64,000 nucleotides of DNA from CALMZY01 sp052033915 (GCA_052033915.1 JBPOJF010000006.1:186001-250000), one strand, 5' to 3'. Positions 1 to 8,423 are shown, counted from the stretch's first letter. Numbers and translations are program-made. Notes: a model not told the origin generated them from the sequence alone.

Positions 1-848
1 ATGCGCCGCGACTCGGCCAGCGTTGCCGGCAAAGTCGGCCGCGCTTCGGACAGGGTCCAGGCGGGATGAAACGCCGTGAAATGAATCGGCGTGTCGGGCC
101 CCAGTTCCCGGACGACCCATTGCGATAACCGCTCGATCTCTTCCGGCGAATCGTTCTCGTGCGGCACCAGCAGGGTCGTCAGTTCGATCCAGACGCTCGT
201 GCGCCGCTTCAGATAGATCAGCGTATCGAGAACCGTCTGCAGATCGCCGCCGCAGAGCCTGCGGTAGAACTCCTCGGTGAACGCCTTCAGATCCACGTTC
301 GCCGCATCCATGTGCGCGAAGAACTCCTCGCGCGCGCCTTCGCTGACGTGGCCGGCCGTCACAGCCACGGTCTTGATGTTCCGCTTGCGACATTCCTTCG
401 CGACATCCACGGCGTATTCCAGGAAGACAACCGGGTCGTTGTACGTGAAAGCCACGCTCCGACAGCGAAGCGCCTCGGCCGCGCGCGCGATGGTTTCGGG
501 CGACGCCTCTTCCGCGAGCGTCTCCATCTCGCGCGAACGGCTGATACGCCAGTTCTGGCAGAACGAGCAGGTCAGGTTGCAACCGGCGGTCCCGAACGAC
601 AGGATCGCCGTGCCGGGAAGGAACTGGTTGAGCGGCTTCTTCTCGATCGGATCCACGCAAAACCCGCTCGACCGGCCGTACGTCGCCAGCACCACCCTCC
701 CCCCCTCGGCCATGCGCACGAAGCACCGCCCACGCCGACCGTCCTTCAATGCGCAGCGATTGGGACACACCTCGCACTGCACCCGGCCGCCGTCCAGCTT
801 GCGCCAGAACTTCGTCGGTACAACAGGACCTGGAGGATAGACAGACAT
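1..848 (-). CDS. amrS: AmmeMemoRadiSam system radical SAM enzyme, partial at 3' end
   Basis: The frame is open from an ATG at 848 to the window edge, giving 282 codons of a protein that continues outside. A CX3CX2C radical SAM cluster is visible at C90, C94 and C97 (GCNLTCSFCQNW). Ahead of it lies a Cys-rich segment (CEVCPNRC, then GRC) typical of the AmrS/PflA-like family. Downstream text such as AFTYNDPVVFLEY and NVDLKAFTEEFY matches the family core. It should use S-adenosylmethionine and a [4Fe-4S] cluster in the cytoplasm; the physiological substrate of this family is not well established. The gene diverges from the Memo-like amrB at 1011, the usual genomic partner. The third partner, AMMECR1 (AmrA), is not seen here. 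Confidence 0.9.
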   Translation of the reverse strand, partial: MSVYPPGPVVPTKFWRKLDGGRVQCEVCPNRCALKDGRRGRCFVRMAEGGRVVLATYGRSSGFCVDPIEKKPLNQFLPGTAILSFGTAGCNLTCSFCQNWRISRSREMETLAEEASPETIARAAEALRCRSVAFTYNDPVVFLEYAVDVAKECRKRNIKTVAVTAGHVSEGAREEFFAHMDAANVDLKAFTEEFYRRLCGGDLQTVLDTLIYLKRRTSVWIELTTLLVPHENDSPEEIERLSQWVVRELGPDTPIHFTAFHPAWTLSEARPTLPATLAESRR

Positions 849-892
849 ATCAGCCACCCGGTTGAAGTATAAACCGGCCAGGGATCAGTGTC

Positions 893-964
893 TAATGCCG
901 GGAATGACAAATGGGGTCATTCGGCATTCATTAAGACATCCGGATTTCGTCATTTGGCATTTGA
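893..964. repeat. Intergenic word repeat (AATGACAAAT / GTCATTTGGCATT type)
   Basis: In the divergent gap between amrS and amrB, related 10-14 bp words alternate in direct and inverted order (AATGCCGGGAATGAC, GTCATTCGGCATTCA, CGTCATTTGGCATTTG). The words can pair with each other as inverted repeats. The pattern resembles the other intergenic word arrays in this window although the word differs. No coding potential is seen. Confidence 0.6.
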
Positions 965-1010
965 ATTGATTATCTTTCGCCGCGTTGTACGCTGGACTGG
1001 AGGCATTTCC

Positions 1011-1838
1011 ATGAAGCCATTGTCCATTCGCAGGCCCGCCGTCGCCGGGTCGTTCTATCCAAATGACCCCGCCGAACTGCGCGAGATGATCCGCGGATTT
1101 CTGAAACAGGCCAAGCCGTCGGGCGTTGCGCCAAAAGCCGTCATCGCCCCGCACGCCGGCTACATCTACTCCGGCCCGATCGCGGCTTCGGCCTACGCCC
1201 AGATCGCGCCGGCCCGGAGAAAAATCCGGCGCGTTGTCCTGCTCGGGCCATCCCACCGCGTGCCGTTTTGCGGCCTCGCGGCAACCCGCGCGGATGCATT
1301 CGCCACGCCGCTCGGAAATATCCCGATCGACAAGTCCGCCTTCGATCAGATCAAGGACTTGCCGCAGGTCGCGGTCATTGATTCCGCCCACGCCCGAGAA
1401 CACAGCCTGGAAGTTCACCTGCCGTTTCTTCAGGAAGTCCTCGGCGATTTCCGCCTGGCGCCGCTTGCCGTCGGCGACGCGACGGCCGAGGAAGTGGCGG
1501 ATGTTCTGGAGGAACTCTGGGGCGGCCCCGAAACCCTGATCGTGATCAGCTCCGATCTCAGCCACTACCACGATTACCGGACCGCCGGAATGATGGACCG
1601 CGCCGCATCCAAGGCCATCGAATCGCTCCGGCCGGAGGAAATCGACTGCGAACAGGCGTGCGGCCGCATTCCGATCTCCGGCCTGCTCGTGGCTGCCAAG
1701 CGGCATGGCCTGTGCGCACACACTCTCGATTTAAGAAACTCCGGCGACACCGCCGGACCCAGAGACGAAGTGGTGGGCTACGGCGCGTGGGCGTTCGCGG
1801 AGAAACCGGAAACTGGAAACCGGAAACCTGAGACCTGA
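1011..1838 (+). CDS. amrB: Memo-like protein (AmmeMemoRadiSam system protein B)
   Basis: 275 residues. The ATG at 1011 is chosen because a GGAGG ribosome site lies 7 nt upstream and the Memo fold begins at once (RRPAVAGSFYPNDP). Family motifs are APHAGYIYSGP around residues 46-56, LLGPSHRVPF, and SSDLSHYHDY, whose His/Asp residues form the metal site of Memo/LigB-type proteins. The family is homologous to extradiol dioxygenases; human MEMO1 binds metal ions and the bacterial role is unsettled. The divergent amrS supports a shared pathway. The last residues (KPETGNRKPET) are encoded by the intergenic word repeat that starts inside the gene, so the natural C-terminus of the fold is about 15 residues earlier. 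Confidence 0.9.
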   Translation: MKPLSIRRPAVAGSFYPNDPAELREMIRGFLKQAKPSGVAPKAVIAPHAGYIYSGPIAASAYAQIAPARRKIRRVVLLGPSHRVPFCGLAATRADAFATPLGNIPIDKSAFDQIKDLPQVAVIDSAHAREHSLEVHLPFLQEVLGDFRLAPLAVGDATAEEVADVLEELWGGPETLIVISSDLSHYHDYRTAGMMDRAASKAIESLRPEEIDCEQACGRIPISGLLVAAKRHGLCAHTLDLRNSGDTAGPRDEVVGYGAWAFAEKPETGNRKPET

Positions 1839-1893
1839 GTTGGAGGCGTCTGCGTCCTTGCTTCTTCACTCCGGTTTCCGGTTTCAGGTTTCC
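1801..1893. repeat. Intergenic word array between convergent genes (GGAAACCGGAAAC type)
   Basis: GAAACCGGAAACTGG and GGAAACCGGAAACC on the left are followed by the inverted partner CCGGTTTCCGGTTTCAGG near 1871. It lies between the convergent amrB and pdxH, so the transcript from either side could form a hairpin and act as a bidirectional terminator. No T tract follows directly, so the terminator role is inference. The left half is translated as the AmrB tail. Confidence 0.75.
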
Positions 1894-1894
1894 A

Positions 1895-2536
1895 TCACGG
1901 CGATAGCCGCGACATTTTCCAACCGCCGGCCTCGCGTATAAAGCACAGCCGGTCGTGAAGCCGGCTCGGCCGCCCCTGCCAGAATTCGATGCGGTCCGGA
2001 ATCAGCCGGAACCCGCCCCAGAACGGCGGCAACGGCACGGACTGTCCTTTGAACTTCGCTTCGTACACCGCGACCTTCTTCTCAAGCTCTTCCCGGTTTT
2101 GAATCGTTGAACTTTGAAGCGACGCCCACGCGCCCACCTGGCTGCCGCGCAGGCGGCTGTGGAAATAGGTTTCGGATTCCTGCGTCGTCACCTTCTCCAA
2201 CCGGCCCTCGATCCGGACCTGGCGGAACAACTGGTTCCAATGAAACACCATCGCCGCCGCCGGATTCTTCGCGATCTCACCGCCCTTGCGGCTGTCGTAG
2301 TTCGTGTAGAACACGAACCCTCTTTCGTCCACGCCCTTGAGAAGCAGCATCCGCGCGTCGGGCCTGCCGTCGGGCGTCACCGTCGCCAGCGTGAACGAAT
2401 TCGGCAAAGGGGCGCCCGTCCGGCGCGCGTGCGCGTACCAGGTTTTGAACTGGGCCAGGGGATTCGGGTTGACGGCCGATTCATGCAGGCCGAGCAGCAG
2501 GCCTTTCAGAGAATAGATTCTCGCTCGCAAAGACAT
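1895..2536 (-). CDS. pdxH: Pyridoxamine 5'-phosphate oxidase
   Basis: 213 residues. It oxidises pyridoxamine or pyridoxine 5'-phosphate to pyridoxal 5'-phosphate with FMN. Family text is continuous: RMLLLKGVDERGFVFYTNY, then AAMVFHWNQLFRQVRIEG, RLRGSQVGAWASLQSS, and the terminal RLSP (canonical R-L-x-P). The ATG at 2536 has GGAG 8-9 nt upstream; a longer frame to 2590 would intrude into sufU. It follows sufU by 10 nt on the same strand, so it is probably the last gene of the Suf operon, where its product PLP is the SufS cofactor. Confidence 0.95.
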   Translation of the reverse strand: MSLRARIYSLKGLLLGLHESAVNPNPLAQFKTWYAHARRTGAPLPNSFTLATVTPDGRPDARMLLLKGVDERGFVFYTNYDSRKGGEIAKNPAAAMVFHWNQLFRQVRIEGRLEKVTTQESETYFHSRLRGSQVGAWASLQSSTIQNREELEKKVAVYEAKFKGQSVPLPPFWGGFRLIPDRIEFWQGRPSRLHDRLCFIREAGGWKMSRLSP

Positions 2537-2546
2537 GATGGGGCTC

Positions 2547-2981
2547 CTACCGGTTTCCGGTGATTTTGTCCAAGGCTTTCTCCGCGGCATGCCAGGACAT
2601 CGTGGCGCACTTCACGCGCATGGGATACTGTTTCACGCCTTCCAAGGCCGCCAGTTCGCCCAGCGCATCGGCGTCCGGTTCTTTCTCCCCGCGGATCACG
2701 CCGACGAAATCCGAGATCAACCGGCGGGCCTCCGCCTCCGGCATACCGATCAGTCTCTCGCTCATCATCGACGCCGACGCCGTGCTGATCGCGCACCCCT
2801 GGCCGTCGAACTTGACGTCCGCAATCTTCCCCTGCTCCACCCGGACGGTCAGCCGGATGTGGTCGCCGCACGTCGGATTCTCCTCGTCAACGAGGACCTC
2901 GGCATCGGCCAGCGGCCGGAAGTTCCGGGGATGCTTGCAGTGATCAAGGATCAGATCCTTGTAGAGATCGTCAAGTTCCAT
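2547..2981 (-). CDS. sufU: SufU-type iron-sulfur cluster assembly protein
   Basis: 144 residues beginning MELDDLYKDLILDH, the standard SufU start. Conserved ligands are C38 and D40 (PTCGD), C63 (GQGCAIS) and C125 (VKCATMSWH). The roughly 20-residue insertion before the last Cys separates SufU from IscU. In SufU systems the protein accepts persulfide sulfur from SufS through a zinc-bound Cys. The ATG at 2981 overlaps the end of sufS by 11 nt, so translation is probably coupled. Confidence 0.93.
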   Translation of the reverse strand: MELDDLYKDLILDHCKHPRNFRPLADAEVLVDEENPTCGDHIRLTVRVEQGKIADVKFDGQGCAISTASASMMSERLIGMPEAEARRLISDFVGVIRGEKEPDADALGELAALEGVKQYPMRVKCATMSWHAAEKALDKITGNR

Positions 2982-4278
2982 GATGGAAATAGCCTTTCGC
3001 CTTTTCGATCGCCGCGGCAAGCCGGTCGATCTCCTCTTTCAGATTGTAGAAGTAGAAGCTCGCGCGGTTGACGGCCGGCGCCCCGAGCTTTCGCATCAGC
3101 GGCTGGGCGCACATGTGCCCGGCGCGGATGGCAATACCCTCCTGGTCCATGAACTGGGAAAGATCGTGCGGATGAATTCCCTCCACATCGAACGAGACCG
3201 TGCCGCCGCGTTCCGCCGCCCGGCCAAAAATCTTCAAGCCCCGGATGCGCCCAAGAACCTCGACGGCGTACGTCGTTAACTCGCGCTCATACCGGTGGAC
3301 ACGGTCCATGCCGAGACCGCCCAGGTAGTCCACCGCCGTACCCAGACCGATCGCGCCCGCGATGTTCGGCGTGCCCGCCTCGAACTTCTGCGGCAGTTCC
3401 GCCCACGTGGCCCCCTCCAGCGTCACCTTGCCGATCATCTCCCCGCCGGTCATGTACGGATCCATTTCATCCAGCAGGCGTTCACGCCCGTACAGCGCGC
3501 CGATTCCCGTCGGCGCACACATCTTGTGCCCCGAGAACACCAGGAAGTCGCAATCCAGGTCCATAACGTCCACCGCCATATGGGGCACGCTCTGCGCGGC
3601 ATCCACGAGGACCACGGCGCCCGCGTCGTGCGCGGCCGCCGTCATCTCCTTCGCGGGATTCACGGTGCCCAGGACGTTGGATACATGCGTGAACGCCACG
3701 AGCTTGACGCGCGGCGACAGCATCCTGCGGTACGCCGCCTGGTCCAGCGTTCCGTCCTCCAGCACGGGGATGTATTTCAGCGCCGCGCCCTTCTCCTTCG
3801 CGAGAAGCTGCCACGCGACGAGATTGCTGTGGTGCTCCATTTCGGTCGCGATGATCTCGTCGCCGGGCCGGATGAACTTCCGGCCCCACGACGCGGCGAC
3901 CAGGTTGATGCCCTCCGTCGTGCCGCGGGTGAAGACGATCGAGCGCGCGGATGGCGCGCCGACGAACGCGGCAATCCGCTTCCGCGCGCTCTCGAACTGC
4001 TCCGTGGCCTGCCCGGCCAGGTAATGGACGGAGCGATGCACGTTCGCGTTGCATTCCTCGTAGTAGTCGCACAGCGCGCAAACGATCATCGAGGGCTTCT
4101 GGGTCGTCGCGGCGTTATCGAGATACGCGAGCGGCTTCGAGCCGTGGATGACCTGCGTCAGGATCGGGAACTCGCCGCGGAGCTTGACGGGGTCGAACTC
4201 GCGCCGCGCCGCGCCGCGATGGCACACGCCGCGCACGCAGACTTTTCCGTTCGGAAACAGTTGTGGGAATTCTTTCAT
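2971..4278 (-). CDS. sufS: SufS-type cysteine desulfurase
   Basis: 435 residues. This PLP enzyme moves sulfur from cysteine to an active-site Cys. The PLP lysine is K252 in SGHKMCAP, the catalytic Cys is C390 in RAGHMCAQP, and YLDNAATTQKP and MEHHSNLVAWQ match the class II (SufS/CsdA) group. The ATG at 4278 has AGAAAGG upstream and follows sufD by 7 nt. The family normally starts near the FDPVKLRGEFPIL segment, so this protein carries an unusual extension of about 27 residues containing C14 and C19. A later start cannot be excluded. Confidence 0.95.
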   Translation of the reverse strand: MKEFPQLFPNGKVCVRGVCHRGAARREFDPVKLRGEFPILTQVIHGSKPLAYLDNAATTQKPSMIVCALCDYYEECNANVHRSVHYLAGQATEQFESARKRIAAFVGAPSARSIVFTRGTTEGINLVAASWGRKFIRPGDEIIATEMEHHSNLVAWQLLAKEKGAALKYIPVLEDGTLDQAAYRRMLSPRVKLVAFTHVSNVLGTVNPAKEMTAAAHDAGAVVLVDAAQSVPHMAVDVMDLDCDFLVFSGHKMCAPTGIGALYGRERLLDEMDPYMTGGEMIGKVTLEGATWAELPQKFEAGTPNIAGAIGLGTAVDYLGGLGMDRVHRYERELTTYAVEVLGRIRGLKIFGRAAERGGTVSFDVEGIHPHDLSQFMDQEGIAIRAGHMCAQPLMRKLGAPAVNRASFYFYNLKEEIDRLAAAIEKAKGYFHHGT

Positions 4279-4285
4279 GGCCTTT

Positions 4286-5620
4286 CTACCGATATTCCGT
4301 CGTCTTCAACCTCGCATCGACCTGTTTTGAAACAGCGTCTCTCACAAACTCGTACGGGATCCGCCCCGTGATGTCCTCGCAGAAGCCCTTGATCAGCATC
4401 CGCCGGGCCTCATTGAGGTCAAGCCCGCGCGAGCGCAGGTAAAACAGTTCCTCCGGATCGAGGTTCCCGATCGTCGAGCCGTGGCTGCACTTCAGGTCGT
4501 CCGTGTCGATCTGCAGGCCCGGCAGCGAGTCGACCCGCGCGCCGTCGCTCAGCACGAGGTTGTTGTTCTTCTGGTAGGCGTCCACGCCGTTCGCGCCGGG
4601 CCGCGCGACGATCAGGCCCTGATAGACCGACCGCGCCTTATCGCTCACCGCACCCTTGTACAACAGGCGGCTGGCGGTCCGGGCCGACGAATGAACCTGC
4701 AACGTCCTCTGATCGAAATGCTGTTCGTCGGTCGCGAAATACAGGCCGTCCAGTTCGGCGCTCGCGCCCTCGCCCGCCATGTCGCTCCCGAAGCTCGTCT
4801 TGCTGATCCGGCTCCCGAAGTTCAGCGTAACCCAGTCGAGCTTGCCGTCGCGCTCGACACGCGCCCAGTCGTTCGCGATGTGATACGTGTTTGCGCCCCA
4901 TTCCTGGAGCGTGATCGCCCGGACGTTCGCGGACGACGCCACGTGGAACTGCTTCGACAGGATCGTCTGGATCATCGGCGCGTCCGGCGATGTCAGATGC
5001 TCCACGACCGCCGCCCGGCTGCGCGCGCCGGCCGCGACCAGCAGGCGCGGCACGCAGACTGACTCAGGCGCCGCAAGCTCGCAGCGGATCAGAATGCCGC
5101 GGGCGAGTTCGACGCCCTCCGGAATGTGGATGAAAATGCCGACGTTCCAGAAGCTGTCGTTCAACGCTTCGAATTTGCCCGCCGCCTCGCCTCGCGCGGG
5201 GTTCCTCAGATAAGCCGCCACGAGGTCCGGGCGCTCCGCGACCGCCTGCGCCAGAGGAAGCACGAGAACGGTTTTCGCTTTCAACACACCGGTCACATCG
5301 CGAATGCCGAACGCGCCGTCGCCGATCGCCGCAACCGCGTCGAACTGGTCATCCCACGGACCCGGCCGGAACGACGAGGAAAACTCCAGGCGCTTCAAAC
5401 CGCCCGGCTTCGCGAACGGGAACCGGGCGGGGTCCGTGCGCCGCCACTCTTCGATCCGGGCGTGCGGCGACGGCAGCGCCTTGTAGAGACCGAACGCCTC
5501 CTCACGCGCGGCCTTCAGCGGCGCCGGCTCGTCGCGAAACGCCGGCCCGGCAAACGCAGCTTCGTCGAATCCGGCGATGTATTCCGGCGCGTTCTGTTGA
5601 GTCTGTAAGGCCGAGTTCAT
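4286..5620 (-). CDS. sufD: SufD, subunit of the SufBCD scaffold complex
   Basis: 444 residues starting MNSALQTQQNAPEY. The C-terminal half carries the SufB/D beta-helix signatures (DSLPGLQIDTDDLKCSHG, IGNLDPEELFYLRSRG). Its start codon overlaps the sufB stop (TAATG), implying coupled translation. The N-terminal 150 residues are poorly conserved, as is usual for SufD. With SufB and SufC it forms the cluster-building complex. Confidence 0.93.
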   Translation of the reverse strand: MNSALQTQQNAPEYIAGFDEAAFAGPAFRDEPAPLKAAREEAFGLYKALPSPHARIEEWRRTDPARFPFAKPGGLKRLEFSSSFRPGPWDDQFDAVAAIGDGAFGIRDVTGVLKAKTVLVLPLAQAVAERPDLVAAYLRNPARGEAAGKFEALNDSFWNVGIFIHIPEGVELARGILIRCELAAPESVCVPRLLVAAGARSRAAVVEHLTSPDAPMIQTILSKQFHVASSANVRAITLQEWGANTYHIANDWARVERDGKLDWVTLNFGSRISKTSFGSDMAGEGASAELDGLYFATDEQHFDQRTLQVHSSARTASRLLYKGAVSDKARSVYQGLIVARPGANGVDAYQKNNNLVLSDGARVDSLPGLQIDTDDLKCSHGSTIGNLDPEELFYLRSRGLDLNEARRMLIKGFCEDITGRIPYEFVRDAVSKQVDARLKTTEYR

Positions 5621-7053
5621 TATCCGATGCTCTTGTCCAATTTCATTTCCAACAGCTTGATCGCCTCGACCGCAAACTCGAGCGGAAGCTGCTTGAACAC
5701 TTCCTTGCAGAACCCGTTGACGACGAGCGAAATGGCGTCTTCCTCGGTGATGCCGCGACTCTTGATATAGAAAAGCTGCTCCTCGCTGATGCGCGATGTC
5801 GTGGCTTCGTGTTCGATGACCGCGCTGCTGTTCTCGGCCTGCGCGACCGGGAACGTGTTGGCCTTGCATTTGCCGCCGATCAGCATGGAATCGCACTGCG
5901 AGTGGTTCCGGGCGTTCCTTGCGCCCGGCAGGATTCGCACCAGCCCGCGGTACGAGTTGTTCGACTCGCCCGCGGAAATGCCTTTCGACACGATCGTGCT
6001 GCGCGTGTTGCGGCCGATATGGATCATCTTCGTGCCGGTATCGGCCTGCATGCGCTTGTTCGTCAGTGCCACGGAGTAGAATTCCCCGACGGAGTTGTCG
6101 CCCTCGAGGATGCAGCCCGGGTACTTCCATGTGATCGCCGCGCCCGCCTCGACCTGCGTCCAGGAAATCTTCGAGTTCCTGCCCCGGCAATGGCCGCGCT
6201 TCGTCACAAAGTTGTAGATGCCGCCCTTCCCTTCCTGGTCGCCCGCGTACCAGTTCTGGACCGTCGCGTACTTGATCTGCGCGTTTTCGAGCGCGATCAA
6301 TTCAACCACCGCCGCGTGAAGCTGGTTTTCGTCCCGCATCGGCGCCGTGCAGCCCTCCAGATAGGACACATAGGCCCCCTCGTCCGCGATGATCAACGTC
6401 CGCTCGAACTGCCCCGTCTTGGACGCGTTGATTCGGAAATACGTCGACAGCTCGATGGGACAGCGGACGCCTTTCGGGATGTAGCAGAACGAGCCGTCCG
6501 TGAAGACGGCGGAATTCAGGCACGCGAAAAAATTGTCCGTGTACGGGACAACCGAGCCGACGTATTGGCGCACCAGGTCCGGATGCTCGCGCACGGCCTC
6601 CGAAAACGAGCAGAAGATAATGCCGAGGTCTTTCAGCAGGGTCTTGTGCGTCGTCGCGACGGACACGCTGTCGAACACCGCGTCGACGGCAACGCCCTCC
6701 AGCCGGTTCCGCTCGTGGAGGGGAATGCCCAGCTTCTCGAAAGTCTGCGCGAGCCTCTCATCGACCCTGCCGGGTTCGCCTGCCTGCGCGCGCGGCGCGG
6801 AGAAGTAGCGGATGTCCTGATAGTCGATCTGCGGATACGTCAGGTTCGCCCACCGCGGCTCGGTTTTCCTGAGCCACTCGCGGTACGCCTTGAGCCGCCA
6901 CTCGAGCATCCATTCCGGTTCGCCCTTCTTCTGCGAAATGAGCCGGATGACGTCCTCGTTCAGGCCGTGGGGGACGGTGTCCTCATCAATCTCCGTGACG
7001 AAGCCGTACTTGTACTCGTCCGGGACCGGATTCTGTGGTTCCGTTTTGTCCAT
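5620..7053 (-). CDS. sufB: SufB, Fe-S cluster assembly scaffold
   Basis: 477 residues from the ATG at 7053 (MDKTEPQNPVPDEYKYGF). Nearly full-length SufB conservation is visible: GEPEWMLEWRLKAYR, NFFACLNSAVFTDGSFCYIP, CTAPMRDENQLHAAVVEL, YATVQNWYAGD, and near the end RISEEQLFYIKSRGI. It starts 2 nt after the sufC stop and its own stop overlaps the sufD start, so sufC-B-D are one unit. Confidence 0.97.
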   Translation of the reverse strand: MDKTEPQNPVPDEYKYGFVTEIDEDTVPHGLNEDVIRLISQKKGEPEWMLEWRLKAYREWLRKTEPRWANLTYPQIDYQDIRYFSAPRAQAGEPGRVDERLAQTFEKLGIPLHERNRLEGVAVDAVFDSVSVATTHKTLLKDLGIIFCSFSEAVREHPDLVRQYVGSVVPYTDNFFACLNSAVFTDGSFCYIPKGVRCPIELSTYFRINASKTGQFERTLIIADEGAYVSYLEGCTAPMRDENQLHAAVVELIALENAQIKYATVQNWYAGDQEGKGGIYNFVTKRGHCRGRNSKISWTQVEAGAAITWKYPGCILEGDNSVGEFYSVALTNKRMQADTGTKMIHIGRNTRSTIVSKGISAGESNNSYRGLVRILPGARNARNHSQCDSMLIGGKCKANTFPVAQAENSSAVIEHEATTSRISEEQLFYIKSRGITEEDAISLVVNGFCKEVFKQLPLEFAVEAIKLLEMKLDKSIG

Positions 7054-7055
7054 GA

Positions 7056-7832
7056 CTACGCCGCCGGCGCTTCCTTCCCCAACGTCTCTCTCACCCAATC
7101 GTAGCCTTTCGCTTCCAGTTCCTTGACCAGTTCAGGCCCGCCGGACAAGACAATCCTGCCGTTCATCAGGATGTGGAGGTGGTCGGGCTTGATATAGGTC
7201 AGCAGACGCTCGTAGTGCGTGATGACGAGCAGGCCGAGGTCTGGCCCCACCAGCTTGTTCACGCCCCTCGCCACGACCTTCAAGGCGTCGATATCCAACC
7301 CCGAATCCATTTCGTCCATCACGGCGATCGTCGGCTTGATCATCAGCATCTGGAGAATTTCCATGCGCTTCTTCTCTCCGCCGGAGAACCCGTCGTTCAG
7401 GAACCGGTTGAGGAACGACTCGTTCATCTCCAGGCAGGCCATGTTTTCGCGCAGTTCCCTGAGGAACTCGGCCGGCTTCACCTTCTGCGCGCCCCGGATG
7501 GAATCAACCGCCGTCTTCAGATACTTCGCCGTTGTAACTCCCGGAATGGCCACGGGATACTGAAACGCGAGGAAAAGACCGAGCCGGGCCCTTTCCTCCG
7601 GTTCGAGTTCCATGATGTTTCGCCCCTTGAACAGGATTTTGCCGTCCGTCGCTTTGTAGCCCGGATGGCCCATAATCACATTCGCGAGCGTGCTCTTGCC
7701 GGATCCGTTCGGGCCCATGAGCGCGTGCGTCTCGCCGCGGTTCACCTTCAAGTCCACCCCCTTGAGGATCGGCTTGCCCGCCACCGACGCGCACAGGTTT
7801 CTGATTTCAAAATCGGGTGTCTTCTCATTCAT
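7056..7832 (-). CDS. sufC: SufC, ATPase of the SufBCD complex
   Basis: 258 residues. ABC ATPase motifs are complete: Walker A GPNGSGKST at residues 40-48, signature FSGGEKKRMEI, Walker B TIAVMDEMDSGLD, and the switch His in LLVITHYERLL. The SufC-type D-loop region (DSGLDIDALKVVA) separates it from transport ATPases. The ATG at 7832 is preceded by AGAGGT. It is the first intact suf structural gene after the regulator. Confidence 0.97.
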   Translation of the reverse strand: MNEKTPDFEIRNLCASVAGKPILKGVDLKVNRGETHALMGPNGSGKSTLANVIMGHPGYKATDGKILFKGRNIMELEPEERARLGLFLAFQYPVAIPGVTTAKYLKTAVDSIRGAQKVKPAEFLRELRENMACLEMNESFLNRFLNDGFSGGEKKRMEILQMLMIKPTIAVMDEMDSGLDIDALKVVARGVNKLVGPDLGLLVITHYERLLTYIKPDHLHILMNGRIVLSGGPELVKELEAKGYDWVRETLGKEAPAA

Positions 7833-7849
7833 AAGCTGACCTCTGTCCG

Positions 7850-7969
7850 TTACAAATCCAACCCCGGATCCACAATGTTCATGCGAATGTCCGGATCGAG
7901 GACATTCTTCAACACCGCGAGAACATCCTCCTTCGTCAGCGCTTCGCGCTCTGCATTTCCGTCCGTCAA
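7850..7969 (-). pseudogene. Truncated DUF59/MIP18-family (SufT-like) remnant
   Basis: A 39-codon frame runs from a TTG overlapping the Rrf2 stop to a TAA 17 nt before sufC. Its second half, TKEDVLAVLKNVLDPDI then NIVDPGLDL, is the N-terminal third of a DUF59 domain (canonical ...DPDIGVNIVDLGLVY...). The rest of the domain, including its conserved Cys region, is missing and no other frame continues it. DUF59 proteins such as SufT assist Fe-S maturation, so the position is meaningful. I read it as a deletion remnant; a short functional peptide is possible but unsupported. Confidence 0.65.
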
Positions 7970-8394
7970 TTTCGCTCCTCCACCGGAACCTGCGCGGTCC
8001 GGAACGAGGATAACGGAAGGCCATTCATGTAGTCCGTCAGTTGCTTTTGCACCTCGAACACCGGCCCCCTGATATTGCACGTCGAGTACCGCTCGCAGCT
8101 CGACGGATCGCCCTGGCAGGCCGTGATGTGCATCGGGCCTTCCACCGCCTCCACGACTTCGCCCAGCGTCACGCGATCGATGGACCGTGCCAGCCGGTAT
8201 CCGCCCTTCGCGCCCTGCGCGGAGACGATCAACCCGGCCTTGGCGAGCGACTGTAGAACCTTGCCCAGCAGTTCGGCCGGGATGTTGTAAAGCTCCGATA
8301 ACTCCCGCGCCGTGGCCAAGTCCCCCTGCCGCACGGAATCCATGTGCATCATGGAGATCAGGCCATATTCAGTTTTCTTTCTCAGCTTCAGCAT
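7966..8394 (-). CDS. Rrf2-family Fe-S responsive transcriptional regulator
   Basis: 142 residues. The winged-helix text LKLRKKTEYGLISMM...IPAELLGKVLQSLAKAGL...GAKGGYRLAR is diagnostic of Rrf2. Three cysteines, C93, C100 and C106 (ACQGDPSSCERYSTC), match the cluster-binding triad of IscR-like members. It is the first gene of the suf operon and probably represses it when holo. The ATG at 8394 lies just downstream of a dyad described at 8399-8423. Confidence 0.92.
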   Translation of the reverse strand: MLKLRKKTEYGLISMMHMDSVRQGDLATARELSELYNIPAELLGKVLQSLAKAGLIVSAQGAKGGYRLARSIDRVTLGEVVEAVEGPMHITACQGDPSSCERYSTCNIRGPVFEVQKQLTDYMNGLPLSSFRTAQVPVEERN

Positions 8395-8398
8395 TTTT

Positions 8399-8423
8399 AA
8401 ACCCGACCAAACAAGTCCGGTTT
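8399..8423 (-). promoter_or_regulatory. Candidate Rrf2/IscR type-1-like operator
   Basis: A 25-bp dyad on the minus strand reads AAACCGGACT, five central bases, then GGTCGGGTTT. The arms match at 8 of 9 positions. By my alignment about 20 of 25 positions fit the E. coli IscR type-1 consensus (half site ending YYGACT, partner AGTCRR). It sits 5-29 nt before the Rrf2 start codon, so autoregulation of the suf operon is likely. Confidence 0.55.

Noticed and set aside
5809..7104. A 431-codon plus-strand frame
   Set aside because: Mirror frame of sufB, which is fully supported on the minus strand.
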